Assembly (NCBI RefSeq): GCF_014982805.1
Contig: NZ_JADCKC010000002.1
Coordinates: forward strand, 620,001-684,000
DNA length: 64,000 nt
Source: Gemmiger gallinarum
Lineage (GTDB): Bacteria; Bacillota; Clostridia; Oscillospirales; Ruminococcaceae
Direction: 5' to 3'
Positions 8,008-17,261 of the stretch are shown here, in pieces. Positions within the stretch are counted from its first letter, which is position 1. Each line of letters opens with the position of its first letter. The notes under the pieces were generated by a model. The model did not search any database, was not told the origin of the DNA, and worked only from the letters and a program-made list of their open reading frames with translations. The position numbers and the translations under genes were made by a program.

Positions 8008-9633
8008 TTACTTTTGAGCGGTCTCACGGTACTCAGCAGGCAGCTGATCCACCGTGGTCCACTTGTTCATTGCCTCGTTCAGGCTCATGCCGTCGGCGAT
8101 GGCATCCTTGCGGCAGGCGTTGACTGCCTGGATCTCCTTCATGCGGGCACCAGTCAGCTCATAGCCCTTCATGGCCCACAGAGTAGCGGCCCAGGCCAGC
8201 AGCGGGATGATGCAGAACATGATGATGACAGCCACCTTCAGGCCGCCAGAGTAAGGCGTAGCGTCGTCGGGCAGTTCGCTCAGGCCGGCGCAGATCAGGA
8301 AGATCATGGCGACCAGAGTCTGTGCCAGAGAAGACACCAGCTTGTCAACCAGGCTGAACAGGGTACCCATGATACCGGGGATGTACTTGCCGGAACGATA
8401 GGTCTCGTAGTCGGAGCAGTCCGCGACCATGGGGATGGGCATGTCGGCGGTGGCGTAGTATGCGCCGTAACCGATGCCGAAGCAGAGGACGAACAGGATG
8501 GTGTACAGGTTGATGGCGCCGCCGCCGTTATACGGGAAGGACAGGGTCAGGGCGCTGCCCGCGGTGTGGTCGGTCATGATCAGCAGAGCAAGCACGCCGA
8601 TGTAGCAGACAAAGGCCACAGAGACGTAGCGGGTCAGGGAAGCTTTCTGGCCCAGCTTCTGGGAGGTGCGCACAGACAGCAGGAAGAAGGGAACGGCAAA
8701 GACGTAGCCCAGGATCATCATGGGCAGGTACAGGCTGTCGTAGTTGCCCATGACGATGCCGTACAGAGCCAGCAGAACGGTGGTGTTGGTTGCGATGGCC
8801 AGGGCCAGCTTGCAGCCGGCGCCGGCAACCATCAGGCGCTGCATGGGCTTGTTGCTCTTGATGATCTCAACATACTCAGAGACCTTGACCTGCTGCTGAG
8901 AGCCGCCGCCAATGCCGTAGAACTCAGGACGGTCCTTCTCAGCGATGCCGATAATGGCCAGGATGGTCAGGAACACGGACACCACGATGCCTACCGGAGC
9001 AATGACCCGGTACAGCTCAGGACGGGCATAGCCGGAAGTGATCAGGGTGCCGGCCTCGTCGTAGACGTTGTACATGTTCTTCAGCGTGGGGATCAGCAGC
9101 TGCATGACGCCCATGCCCAGCATGGAGCCGATGGTATTGAAGATGGTGAACATGGGGCGCTGGTTGGGGTCATTGGTCAGGACCGTCTGGCCTGCGCGGG
9201 TAACGGAGGTCTGGAAGGTATAGCCGATGACCCAGACAAAGTAGACAACCACAAACCCGATGTACCGCATGGGCATCATGGTGGCGGGAATGAAGGGCAG
9301 CAGCACGTACAGTGCGATGACGCTGATTGCCATGATCACACTGCCGATGATCATGAAGGGACGGAACTTGCCGATCCTGGTGCTGGTGCGGTCCATCATG
9401 GCGCCAATGATGGGGTCGGTGATGGCATCCGCCACACGCATGACCGTGACCATGATGGACGCAAACATACCCAGCTGAAGAATGCTGGAGCCAAACTGCG
9501 CCACGTACGAAAGGATCAGAACAAAATAGACGTTCGTTGCTCCGTTATTCATGGGGAACAGGGCCAACTGATACAGTTTTGCTCGGTTGACGCTGCTGCG
9601 GTGTCCGGAAGACCCGGCTTTGGTTTCACTCAT
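8008..9633 (-). CDS. GPH-family sugar:cation symporter (MelB/XylP/UidB-like)
   Basis: Inner-membrane secondary transporter of 541 residues with about 12 hydrophobic segments. Family features include an N-terminal AFPMNN-like segment (QLALFPMNNGATNVYF), DAITDPIIGAMMDRT (a strongly conserved GPH loop with cation-site Asp residues) and GIGYGAYYATADMPIPM in the second half. It is longer than most GPH members (about 450-500) because of an extended central loop around GGGSQQQVKVSEYVE. The start at 9633 is chosen because AAAGGAG is 7 bases upstream; the alternative ATG at 9639 is too close. It is last in the GH2-GH3 operon and probably imports the oligosaccharide or glycoside released outside. The exact sugar cannot be read. 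Confidence 0.92.
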   Translation of the reverse strand: MSETKAGSSGHRSSVNRAKLYQLALFPMNNGATNVYFVLILSYVAQFGSSILQLGMFASIMVTVMRVADAITDPIIGAMMDRTSTRIGKFRPFMIIGSVIMAISVIALYVLLPFIPATMMPMRYIGFVVVYFVWVIGYTFQTSVTRAGQTVLTNDPNQRPMFTIFNTIGSMLGMGVMQLLIPTLKNMYNVYDEAGTLITSGYARPELYRVIAPVGIVVSVFLTILAIIGIAEKDRPEFYGIGGGSQQQVKVSEYVEIIKSNKPMQRLMVAGAGCKLALAIATNTTVLLALYGIVMGNYDSLYLPMMILGYVFAVPFFLLSVRTSQKLGQKASLTRYVSVAFVCYIGVLALLIMTDHTAGSALTLSFPYNGGGAINLYTILFVLCFGIGYGAYYATADMPIPMVADCSDYETYRSGKYIPGIMGTLFSLVDKLVSSLAQTLVAMIFLICAGLSELPDDATPYSGGLKVAVIIMFCIIPLLAWAATLWAMKGYELTGARMKEIQAVNACRKDAIADGMSLNEAMNKWTTVDQLPAEYRETAQK

Positions 9634-9661
9634 ATGCATTCTCCTTTACCGTTATATCATA

Positions 9662-9704
9662 AGTCGGGCCGTCCCGCCTCCGTTTGGGGCAGGGCGGCCC
9701 GACT
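9662..9704 (-). other. Leader hairpin before the GPH symporter
   Basis: Arms AGTCGGGCCG and CGGCCCGACT enclose a partly paired GC-rich centre in the 209-base gap between the small membrane protein gene and the symporter. No T run follows on the minus strand, so this is more likely an mRNA processing or stability structure than a terminator. Its role is inferred. Confidence 0.45.
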
Positions 9705-9842
9705 CTGGTACGAAGTATGGTGCAACAGCCCTGGTTTTCCGGTATGTGGTAGGTCCCATGCCGCGGGTCCCGTGCGACGTTACACCCTAAGGGAAGTTCG
9801 TACAGCGTGCTGGCTTGCACAGTTTAGCAAGCGGCGCAAGAT

Positions 9843-10274
9843 TTACTGCTGCGCCTTGACGTTGTTGCAGAAACTGCTGACAATCAGCAGCACGCAGGCC
9901 GCCACCAGGCAGACCGTACAGCCGACAACAACATAGAAGATGTTCCAGCCCACGGTATTGCCGGCGTTGTAAGAGAACAAACCGGCAATCAGCATGATAC
10001 GCTGCAGCAAGCACTGGCCGTACACATAGCTGAACAGTGCAATGGCGGCCAGCACGCCCAGTGCGGTGACCGGGTTGTGGTTGCCCATGCTGGCAGGGGC
10101 CAACATGGCCGCAACCACCAGCACTACGCCGACCACGCCGGCGCCAATGACCAAGGGCATATTGACAAGTGCATTATCGGTGCTGATCATGCTGCTGTAC
10201 GCAGCCAGCGCCACGCCGATGGCGCCCAAAACGGCGGCTACGGCGCTGATATAAAAGGCAGTACCCTTTTTCAT
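9843..10274 (-). CDS. Small four-helix membrane protein, unknown function
   Basis: Predicted 143-residue integral membrane protein, beginning MKKGTAFYISAVAAVLGAIG, with four hydrophobic segments (about 5-27, 38-60, 66-90 and 108-135) and almost no soluble part. I do not recognise a family. The start at 10274 is chosen because AGGAGG lies in the last codons of the upstream GH3 gene, whose stop is one base before this ATG. That spacing implies tight translational coupling to GH3. It could help localise the membrane-anchored GH3 or assist the symporter; this is inference from position only. Confidence 0.8.
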   Translation of the reverse strand: MKKGTAFYISAVAAVLGAIGVALAAYSSMISTDNALVNMPLVIGAGVVGVVLVVAAMLAPASMGNHNPVTALGVLAAIALFSYVYGQCLLQRIMLIAGLFSYNAGNTVGWNIFYVVVGCTVCLVAACVLLIVSSFCNNVKAQQ

Positions 10275-10275
10275 G

Positions 10276-13200
10276 TCACACTTCCTCCTTCTTGCGGGTG
10301 GAGGCCATAACATACATCACCACGCCCAGCAGCAGCACAGCGCCGGAAACGCCGGCCAGACCATAGTAAGCAACACGCCACCAGGTCATCTGGCTCTCGA
10401 TGTGGGTCGTAGCATTGTAGCGGTTCATCAGATGGCTCTCGCTCCAAGCGTAGATGTTCTTATGCACCGCATCCTTCAGCTTCAACTGCAGGTTCAGGTC
10501 GCCATCAATGAAGTTGGCGTCCAGACCGCGGCCTTCGATCAGATTCTGGAACAGGTTGGAGCTTTCCAGCGTGGTCGTGCCGTAGAATCCGGCCTGGCCA
10601 CGGGTGTCGAAACAGGTGGTGCCGGAGTTCAGCACGGCGCTCCACAGGTCAACGTCGTCGTAAATGTCGGTGACCGCGTAGCCGATGAAGCCCCATTCGT
10701 TGGCCAGGATCTCAGTCATCAAGCCCTCGCTGGTGGTGCACTCGATGGAGCCGATCTTGGAGAAGGAGGTCATCAGGCCGCGCATACCGGCGTCGTAATC
10801 CTCGGTGTCGTACTTGGTAGCCTCAAAGGCGATCTGGTAAGCACGCAGCTCGACCTCACGGGCGCGCTGCTCGGTCATGTAGGGAGACACGCCGCCGCGC
10901 TCGGACTCCTGGTCGTTGAAGGCAAAGTGCTTGGGAGCGGCGACCAGGCCGTAATCCAGCGCGCCGATAGCGAATTCCATCGCCGCTACACCGGACAGCA
11001 CGGGATCCTCGGAGTAATACTCGCCGTTACGGCCGTTGTACGCATGGCGATGGGTGTTCAGGCCGGGGCCCCACAGGATGTTGATACCGGTGAACAGCGA
11101 CTCAATGCCGGTGAACTGGCCCAGCTCATACATCAGCTCGGGGTTGAAGGTCGAAGCGCCCATGGGGGCGTTGGCAAAGACCTCGGGGTGCCAGTTGCCG
11201 TTGGGGTCGCTGGCGGGGATAGCCCACGGGGCGTTGGGGTCCTTGGAGGCGTTGAGGTTGACAGCGATGCCGTTGCCGGCGTTCTCGGTCATGTAGGTCT
11301 CGACGGTGCCAATGGAATCAGCGCCGGGGATGGAGGGGCCGCCGAAGGTGAAGATGTACATGGCCTCTTCCAGAGTCAGCTGATCCAGCAGCTGGTCCCA
11401 CTTCGGGTCGTCGTAGGGCACACCGTACATCTCGTAGAAGGAGATGCCGTTATCCGCGCCCCAGACCACTTCGCTGGTGTCGTCGCTGGTCTGCAGGGTG
11501 TAGGTGTAACCGTTGAGGTTGTTGATCAGTTCCTCGTTGGTCAGGGTCATAGCGTCGTAGGTCTCAGGGAAGGTGCCGGCCCAGTCGGTACGGGTCAGGT
11601 AGGTGACCTCGCCAGGCTGGTAGTAGTTCCAGTCGGCATAGGGCAGCTGGTTGGAGATTTTGTAGCCGGTCTTGGAGATCGAGAACATTGTCTTGGAGAT
11701 GAAGTTCTCGTCAATCTCAACGGCCAAAGCCTGCGCGGCGTTGCCGGTGCCGGACATCAGTTCGGCGTCCATCTCCTGGGCGGCCATGATGTGGTTCAGC
11801 GCATCATGCGCGCCGTTGCCGACAGAGAAGTAGTAAGTGCCGGGATCCATGATGTAGGTGCCGGTGGTGCCGTCACCGTTGTCATAATTCTCATCGTAGC
11901 TGGCAATGTACTGCAGGTCAACCTTAACGGGGACCACTTCGGAAGCGCCAGGCTCGAGGATCTCGGTCTTCTCAAAGTTCAGCAGCTGGATGGCGGATTT
12001 CTCAATGCCGCCGGGGGTGTAAGGCGCCTGGCCATAGATTTGGACAGGGGTCTTGCCGGCGACATCGCCCACGTTGGTGACCTTGACGTTGAAGGTGGCG
12101 TAGGCGTTGGGGGCACCAGTCTCGGGGTCGACAGTGATGTCAAAGGTAGGCTCGCCCTGGAACTCGTAGGTGAACTCGGTATAGCTCAGGCCGTAGCCGA
12201 AGCCGTAAGTGACCTCGTTGTCGTAGTTCCACTCGGTATCGGAGCCGTAAGCGCCGACCGGGCTGGTGGCATTGCCGGTGCCGGCAACAGAGTCGTAATA
12301 GCGGGTCTCATAGTAGCGGTAGCCAACGTAGATGTCCTCCGCCTCGATGAGGTAAGCGCCGGGGTTGAAGCCCAGGACGCCGCCAGTGCGGGTGATGGTG
12401 CCCTCGGTGTTGGTGTAATACATCTTGCCCATATTCTGCATGGCAGGAGCAGACATATTGTAAGCAGTAAAGATGTCGAACAGACCGCCGGAAGGGCTGA
12501 CGCGGCCACAGAGGATATCTGCCACACCCAGCATACCATAGCAGCCGGGGGCGCCGATCCACAGAATAGCATCGACGTCAGGGTCGTTCTTCAGGGTGCC
12601 GATTTCGACCGAAGCGGAGCTGGAAATCAGCACGATGACCTTGTCGCTGGCTTCTTTGGCCAGCTTGATGGCATCCAGTTCGTTCTGGGTCAGAGAGAGC
12701 GGCTCGCCATGCTCAAAGCCAAGGCCCTCGGCCACGCCGCCGGGCAGGTAGTCAACCTGCTCGCAGCTGGGTCGAGCGATGACGACGATGGCGGCGTCGC
12801 CGTACTCGGCAAAGCTATCTTTGTAGCTACCGTTGACAGCGGCAATCTCGTCCACAGAAGGCTCGCCCGGGTCATAGACTTCGGCGGCCGGCTCGTTCTC
12901 GTAATGGACATAAGTCTCGCCCAGAGCTTCGTAGATATCGACCATGGTGGGGTTAATGTTGAAGCCGGCGCCCTCAAAATCGAACTCGTCGCCGGTCCAC
13001 TCGCTGATGGTGGCAGAAGGCGCCGCGCCGCGGCTGCCCACCGACCACGCGATGGTGTTGGCGAAATCGGTACGGTTCTGGCTCAGGGCCTGCTCCAGGC
13101 TGATGTAGGCACCCTGCGCTTTCACGCCGAAGCTGGAGCCCAGCAGGTTCGAGTGCGAGCGGATGCCCAGCAGCGTCACGTTGGAGCCGCTGTCCAGCGG

Positions 13201-13518
13201 CAGCGCGCCGTTGTTCTTCAGCAGGACGCTGCCCTCGGCGACCTCGCGGCGGTTGAGGTCGATGGCGGCCTCGATCAGCGCCTTAGAGTTGCCGGTGCCG
13301 TCCTCGTTGAGCAGCTCGGCCGGGGGGGCGAACTTATCGTACAGCGGGTTCTCTTCGTTATTTTCCGATACCAGGGCCTCGCTGTTGGTGCCCAGGTAGG
13401 TGTCGATGGTGGCCGCGTTGGCCTCCAGGGCGCTGCCCAGGATCAAAGACAGACACATGGTGAAGCACGCGATACCGCTAATGCCGCGCCACAATGCCTT
13501 TTTGGATGATTGCTTCAT
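10276..13518 (-). CDS. Exported membrane-anchored GH3 beta-glycosidase, permuted domain order
   Basis: Glycoside hydrolase family 3 enzyme of 1080 residues acting outside the cell. Residues 1-36 form a signal peptide ending AANA-like; a C-terminal hydrophobic helix near 1045-1070 followed by RKKEEV should anchor it. The usual GH3 domain order is inverted. The alpha/beta sandwich comes first (REVAEGSVLLKNNGALPL near 80-97), then a fibronectin-III-like domain (after the GYGLSYTEF segment near 445-455), then the TIM-barrel domain (LTLEEAMYIFTFGG; WGPGLNTHRHAYNGRNGEYY; KHFAFNDQESERGG). The nucleophile Asp is probably in GYAVTDIYDD, where SDW is more usual. Permuted GH3 enzymes are known from ruminococci. 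It is second in an operon after a GH2 and before a symporter, so it probably trims plant or host glycosides for import. Confidence 0.93.
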   Translation of the reverse strand: MKQSSKKALWRGISGIACFTMCLSLILGSALEANAATIDTYLGTNSEALVSENNEENPLYDKFAPPAELLNEDGTGNSKALIEAAIDLNRREVAEGSVLLKNNGALPLDSGSNVTLLGIRSHSNLLGSSFGVKAQGAYISLEQALSQNRTDFANTIAWSVGSRGAAPSATISEWTGDEFDFEGAGFNINPTMVDIYEALGETYVHYENEPAAEVYDPGEPSVDEIAAVNGSYKDSFAEYGDAAIVVIARPSCEQVDYLPGGVAEGLGFEHGEPLSLTQNELDAIKLAKEASDKVIVLISSSASVEIGTLKNDPDVDAILWIGAPGCYGMLGVADILCGRVSPSGGLFDIFTAYNMSAPAMQNMGKMYYTNTEGTITRTGGVLGFNPGAYLIEAEDIYVGYRYYETRYYDSVAGTGNATSPVGAYGSDTEWNYDNEVTYGFGYGLSYTEFTYEFQGEPTFDITVDPETGAPNAYATFNVKVTNVGDVAGKTPVQIYGQAPYTPGGIEKSAIQLLNFEKTEILEPGASEVVPVKVDLQYIASYDENYDNGDGTTGTYIMDPGTYYFSVGNGAHDALNHIMAAQEMDAELMSGTGNAAQALAVEIDENFISKTMFSISKTGYKISNQLPYADWNYYQPGEVTYLTRTDWAGTFPETYDAMTLTNEELINNLNGYTYTLQTSDDTSEVVWGADNGISFYEMYGVPYDDPKWDQLLDQLTLEEAMYIFTFGGPSIPGADSIGTVETYMTENAGNGIAVNLNASKDPNAPWAIPASDPNGNWHPEVFANAPMGASTFNPELMYELGQFTGIESLFTGINILWGPGLNTHRHAYNGRNGEYYSEDPVLSGVAAMEFAIGALDYGLVAAPKHFAFNDQESERGGVSPYMTEQRAREVELRAYQIAFEATKYDTEDYDAGMRGLMTSFSKIGSIECTTSEGLMTEILANEWGFIGYAVTDIYDDVDLWSAVLNSGTTCFDTRGQAGFYGTTTLESSNLFQNLIEGRGLDANFIDGDLNLQLKLKDAVHKNIYAWSESHLMNRYNATTHIESQMTWWRVAYYGLAGVSGAVLLLGVVMYVMASTRKKEEV

Positions 13519-13623
13519 TCTTTGCTTCGTCCTCCTTCATACGTCAATATAAAATGTATGTTCGTTTTACCGAAATCACTCCCCTCCTTTCTATTACATT
13601 GGAATTTTGTATAGTTAAAAGCT

Positions 13624-15546
13624 TTACACCCAGTTGGCGCTGTTGGAGCTCTTGCCCTTCATCACGTAGTCGGGGTTGGGGGTGTCCACCTTGTGCAGCA
13701 CGGCGCTGTCGGTGCAGGCGCCGGCCTTGGCCTCAAAGCGGGTCTCCGGGTCCAGGCTGACCCGGAACTCAAACACTTTTTCGCCGCGCTTGGTCTCCAC
13801 CAGCTGGCCGTCCTTGTACAGCGAAACTTCCGGCTGGTTGGAGTAGACCTTGACGGTGGTCTCGGCTTCGGTGCGGTCGGCAAAGCGCTTGCCGCAGATA
13901 TGGACGAACGGCTCCTTGCTCCAGTAAGCCTTGTAGGCGTAGAAAGCGTCCTTCTTGATCTTGCGGTCAAAGGTGACCAGGCCCTTGTGGTTCATGCCCG
14001 GCTCGCCGCCCTGGTCGCGGGCGTCGGCGGCAAAGTCGAACATATTCCACACGTGGGTGGACCACATATAGGGGTGGCGCTCAAAGCACTTGAGCATGAA
14101 CTCGTGGTAGATGGCCTGGTATTCCTCGGTGTGGTCGCCGCGGTGGGGCTTGGAGGAGTGCAGGTTGGGCATGGCCTCGCAGCCGTACTCGGAGTAGCCC
14201 AGGCAGCGGTTGGGGTAGCACAGGTGGAAGAAGTCGATCCACAGATCGTTGAGGAAGAGGCCGGGCACGTACCAGCCCAGGTAGAGGTTCCAGCTGACCA
14301 GGTCGGTCAGGTGGGCCACCTTATTAAAGGGGCCGCACATGGCGTAGCAGGCCAGGGTGGTGGGGCGGGTCTTGTCCATCTCGTGGCAGAGGTCGTTGAG
14401 CACGCGGTGGTTGTCCAGCATGTCGGCCTTGTCCTTGGTGGAGATGGTGATCTCGTTGGAGACGCCCCAGCAGACGATGGAAGCATGGTTGTAGTTCTGG
14501 GTGATGAGCTCTTTCATCTGGCTGATGGTGTTCTCGCGGCCGTTGGGCATATGCTCCGAGATATAGGGGATCTCGGCCCAGACGATCATGCCGTACTCGT
14601 CGCACAGGTCGTAGAAGTACTGGTCGTGCTGATAGTGTGCAAGGCGGATGGTGTTGGCGCCGATCTCGCGGATCAGGTCCATATCCTCCTTGTGCATTTC
14701 CTTGGTGAGGGCGTTGCCGATGCCTTTGCGGTCCTGATGGCGGGAGACGCCGTGCAGGGGATACTTGCGGCCGTTGAGGAAGAAGCCCTCCTTGGGGTCC
14801 ACGCGGAAGCTGCGCACGCCGAAGCGGCAGCTGATCTCGTCCACGGCCTTGCCGTTTTTCTTGAGCTGCAGGGTGGCGGTGTAGAGGTAGGGGTCCTCCA
14901 CGCCGTCCCACAGATGAACTTTGGGGATGGTAAGGGTTACGTCGGTGCCCTCGCCGGAAGCCACCACCTTGCCCTGGGCGTCGGTGAGGGTGACGGTGAC
15001 GGAAGGCTTTTCCACATTGGTCCAGCTTTCCACCTGGACCTTGCCGTCCTTGCCGTCCACGGTAGGGGTTACCTTGAGGCCGGGGCCGCCGAAGTGGTCC
15101 ATGTCAAAGTGATCCTTGCTGACCACAATGAGGTCCACATCGCGGTAGATGCCGCCGTAGAAGGTGAAGTCCGCCTTCTGGGGATAGACGCGGTCGTTCT
15201 TGCTGTTGTCTGCCACCACGGTCAGGTCGTTTTTGTCGGCCAGCAGGGCGGTGATGTCGGCGCGGAAGGTGGAGTAGCCGCCGTCGTGATGGATGACCTC
15301 CTTGCCGTTGAGGGTCACATCCGCCGAGGCATTGACGCCCTGGAATTCCAGATAGACCACCTGGGTGGCAGGATCAAAGTCGGGACGGTCAAAGCTGCGG
15401 GTGTAAGTGCAGCTGCCGCGCCAGTAATCGTTGCCGCCGTCCTGGCCGTCGATGGCGTTCCAGGTATGCGGCACATCCACGGCCGTAGTGGTGCGGTCGG
15501 GGCCGCAGAAAGTCCAGCCCTTGTTCAGGGAAATCCGATTACGCAT
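13624..15546 (-). CDS. Glycoside hydrolase family 2 (beta-galactosidase/glucuronidase-like)
   Basis: Retaining beta-glycosidase of 640 residues without a signal peptide, so cytoplasmic. The N-terminal sugar-binding jelly-roll is followed by the immunoglobulin-like domain and the TIM barrel. The acid/base Glu lies in CWGVSNEI and the nucleophile Glu probably in GYSEYGCEAMP. A C-terminal Ig-like extension (VKVYSNQPEVSLYKDG) is common in gut beta-galactosidases. The start at 15546 is set by AAGGAGAT 7 bases upstream; the 27 extra codons of the longer frame are Arg/Gln-rich and implausible. It is the first gene of the GH2-GH3-membrane protein-symporter operon and probably cleaves the imported disaccharide. 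Galactosidase versus glucuronidase cannot be decided by eye. Confidence 0.93.
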   Translation of the reverse strand: MRNRISLNKGWTFCGPDRTTTAVDVPHTWNAIDGQDGGNDYWRGSCTYTRSFDRPDFDPATQVVYLEFQGVNASADVTLNGKEVIHHDGGYSTFRADITALLADKNDLTVVADNSKNDRVYPQKADFTFYGGIYRDVDLIVVSKDHFDMDHFGGPGLKVTPTVDGKDGKVQVESWTNVEKPSVTVTLTDAQGKVVASGEGTDVTLTIPKVHLWDGVEDPYLYTATLQLKKNGKAVDEISCRFGVRSFRVDPKEGFFLNGRKYPLHGVSRHQDRKGIGNALTKEMHKEDMDLIREIGANTIRLAHYQHDQYFYDLCDEYGMIVWAEIPYISEHMPNGRENTISQMKELITQNYNHASIVCWGVSNEITISTKDKADMLDNHRVLNDLCHEMDKTRPTTLACYAMCGPFNKVAHLTDLVSWNLYLGWYVPGLFLNDLWIDFFHLCYPNRCLGYSEYGCEAMPNLHSSKPHRGDHTEEYQAIYHEFMLKCFERHPYMWSTHVWNMFDFAADARDQGGEPGMNHKGLVTFDRKIKKDAFYAYKAYWSKEPFVHICGKRFADRTEAETTVKVYSNQPEVSLYKDGQLVETKRGEKVFEFRVSLDPETRFEAKAGACTDSAVLHKVDTPNPDYVMKGKSSNSANWV

Positions 15547-15969
15547 GCTCCATCTCCTTACCTGCGCCGCTGCCCGGCGCGCAAAATGCTGTTTTTTTTG
15601 CACAACGCCCCGGCGGCCGCTGTGCATTTTAACGGATGATAACTATTTACAATTTAACATCCCGGCCACAAAATGACAACAGTTTTTTCACAAGTGGGCA
15701 AAAAAATGACCTAAGTGGTTTCGACCTGCTCATAAAATTTCGTCAAATTTGTGCATGTTCAACAAAATAGCAACAATGTCTTCGGCACACCGCCCCCGCG
15801 CGCTCCCCTGCGCTGTCGGGGCTTTTCTTTTATACAGGGAGAGGGTATAATAAACGGATAAGAGACGGCGGGCCGGACTGCACCCACAGCGGAATCCTTC
15901 CCTTTCGCAAAAAACAGCGCAGCACCGCAGGACCCGCCGCCAAATCCTCCCCGAAAGGAGCCCACGGCC
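15547..15969. promoter_or_regulatory. Divergent promoter region between glycan-use operon and polysaccharide cluster
   Basis: This 423-base AT-richer gap holds no credible gene. On the minus strand TTGTCA (15674-15679) and TAAATT lie 17 bases apart and could drive the GH2 operon. On the plus strand a perfect TATAAT at 15846-15851, with a weak -35, could drive the glycosyltransferase cluster. No clear operator was found. Confidence 0.5.
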
Positions 15970-17190
15970 ATGTCACAGCCCGCCCCCCGGCGCATTCTGC
16001 TCATCCACACCCGCTACCGGCTGCCCGGGGGGGAGGATGCCGTCTTTGACGCCGAGCGCGCCCTGCTGGAACAGCACGGCCATACCGTCTTTGTCTATGA
16101 GCGCAGCAACCATGAGGCCGACGGCCTTTGGCAGAAACTGCTGCTGCCGTTGCGGGCGGTGTTCAGCTTCAAGGCCATGGGGGAGGTGCGGGCCCTCATC
16201 CGCAAGGAGCAGATCGACCTGGTCCACGTGCACAACACCCTGCTGGTGACCAGCCCCTCGGTGTTTTGGGCCTGCCGGAAGGAAGGGGTGCCCGTCGTCC
16301 AGACGCTGCACAATTTCCGGCTGTTCTGTCCCAACGGCGTTTTGCTGCGCCAGGGCAAAGTCTGCGAGGACTGCCCCCACCACAGCCTGTTCTGCGCCGT
16401 GCGCCATGCCTGCTACCGGGGCAGCAGGGCCCAGAGTCTGGTCTGCGCGGCGGTGTATGCCTTTCACCGGCTGCTGGGCACCTACCGGCAGGTTTTCCTC
16501 ATCACCCCCACCGAGTTTGACCGGGACAAGCTGCTGGAGTTCAACGCCCTGCATCCCGTCTTTGACCCGGCCCGGCTTTTCGTCAAGGCCAATCCGGTGT
16601 CCGTCACTCTGCCGGAGGGGGCGCCTCTCCCCTTTTCTGCCCGCAAGAATCAGGTGGTTTACGCCGGGCGGCTGGAGGAGCTCAAAGGCCTGCTCACCGT
16701 TCTGGAAGCCTGGCGGCAGCTGGAACAGACCCCCGGCGCTCCCCGGCTGATCCTGGTGGGGGACGGCCCTCTGGAAGCCCGGGCCCGGGAGCTGGCCGGC
16801 CCCAACGTGGAATTTGCCGGGCGGCTGGCCCCAAAGGACCTCCACGCCCTTATGGCCCAAAGCATGGCGGTGGTGGCCGCCAGCCTCTGTTACGAGAGTT
16901 TTGCCCTGGTCCCCGCCGAGGCCCATCTTGTGGGCACCCCGGTGCTGGCCAGTGCCCTGGGCAATGTGGGGGCCTCGGTGACCGAGGGAGCCGACGGGCT
17001 GACCTTCGCCCCCGGGGATGCCGCCGACCTGGCGCGGGCGGTGCTTGCCCTGCCTGAGGCCCTGGCCGCCATGGACCCCGATGCCATCCGCCGGGCGGCC
17101 CTGGAAAAAACCGGCGGCGGTCCCCAGGCGGACTACCGCCGTCTGGCCGACATCTACGCCCGGGTCCTTGCCCGGGACTCCCGCCGCTGA
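15970..17190 (+). CDS. Glycosyltransferase family 4
   Basis: Retaining GT-B glycosyltransferase of 406 residues, cytoplasmic and probably membrane-associated. The N-terminal acceptor domain has a GGEDAVF loop and a Cys-rich segment (CEDCPHHSLFCAVRHAC, about residues 138-154) typical of one GT4 subgroup. The C-terminal nucleotide-sugar domain has VVYAGRLEELKG, a GDGPL motif and the E-x7-E motif (ESFALVPAE near 311-319). AAAGGAG lies 9 bases before the ATG. It is the first gene of the plus-strand polysaccharide cluster, after a TATAAT box. The donor and acceptor are unknown. Confidence 0.92.
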   Translation: MSQPAPRRILLIHTRYRLPGGEDAVFDAERALLEQHGHTVFVYERSNHEADGLWQKLLLPLRAVFSFKAMGEVRALIRKEQIDLVHVHNTLLVTSPSVFWACRKEGVPVVQTLHNFRLFCPNGVLLRQGKVCEDCPHHSLFCAVRHACYRGSRAQSLVCAAVYAFHRLLGTYRQVFLITPTEFDRDKLLEFNALHPVFDPARLFVKANPVSVTLPEGAPLPFSARKNQVVYAGRLEELKGLLTVLEAWRQLEQTPGAPRLILVGDGPLEARARELAGPNVEFAGRLAPKDLHALMAQSMAVVAASLCYESFALVPAEAHLVGTPVLASALGNVGASVTEGADGLTFAPGDAADLARAVLALPEALAAMDPDAIRRAALEKTGGGPQADYRRLADIYARVLARDSRR

Positions 17191-17201
17191 GCCGTACCTT
17201 A

Positions 17202-17207
17202 TATAAT
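17202..17207 (+). promoter_or_regulatory. Possible internal promoter (-10) in polysaccharide cluster
   Basis: A TATAAT sits in a short AT-rich gap (17191-17261) inside an otherwise GC-rich gene run. No good -35 is visible, so this is tentative. Confidence 0.35.
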
Positions 17208-17261
17208 TAATTCATGCAATTTATATAGAATTCCACGAACCAACGACAAGGAGACGACCCT

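Noticed and set aside
10273-13509. 1078-residue plus-strand ORF opposite the GH3 gene
   Set aside because: Full antisense mirror of a gene with clear GH3 motifs; Gly/Val/His-rich composition and no domain. Same reasoning for the long antisense frames at 3461-5524, 51825-55589, 61676-63142 and others.
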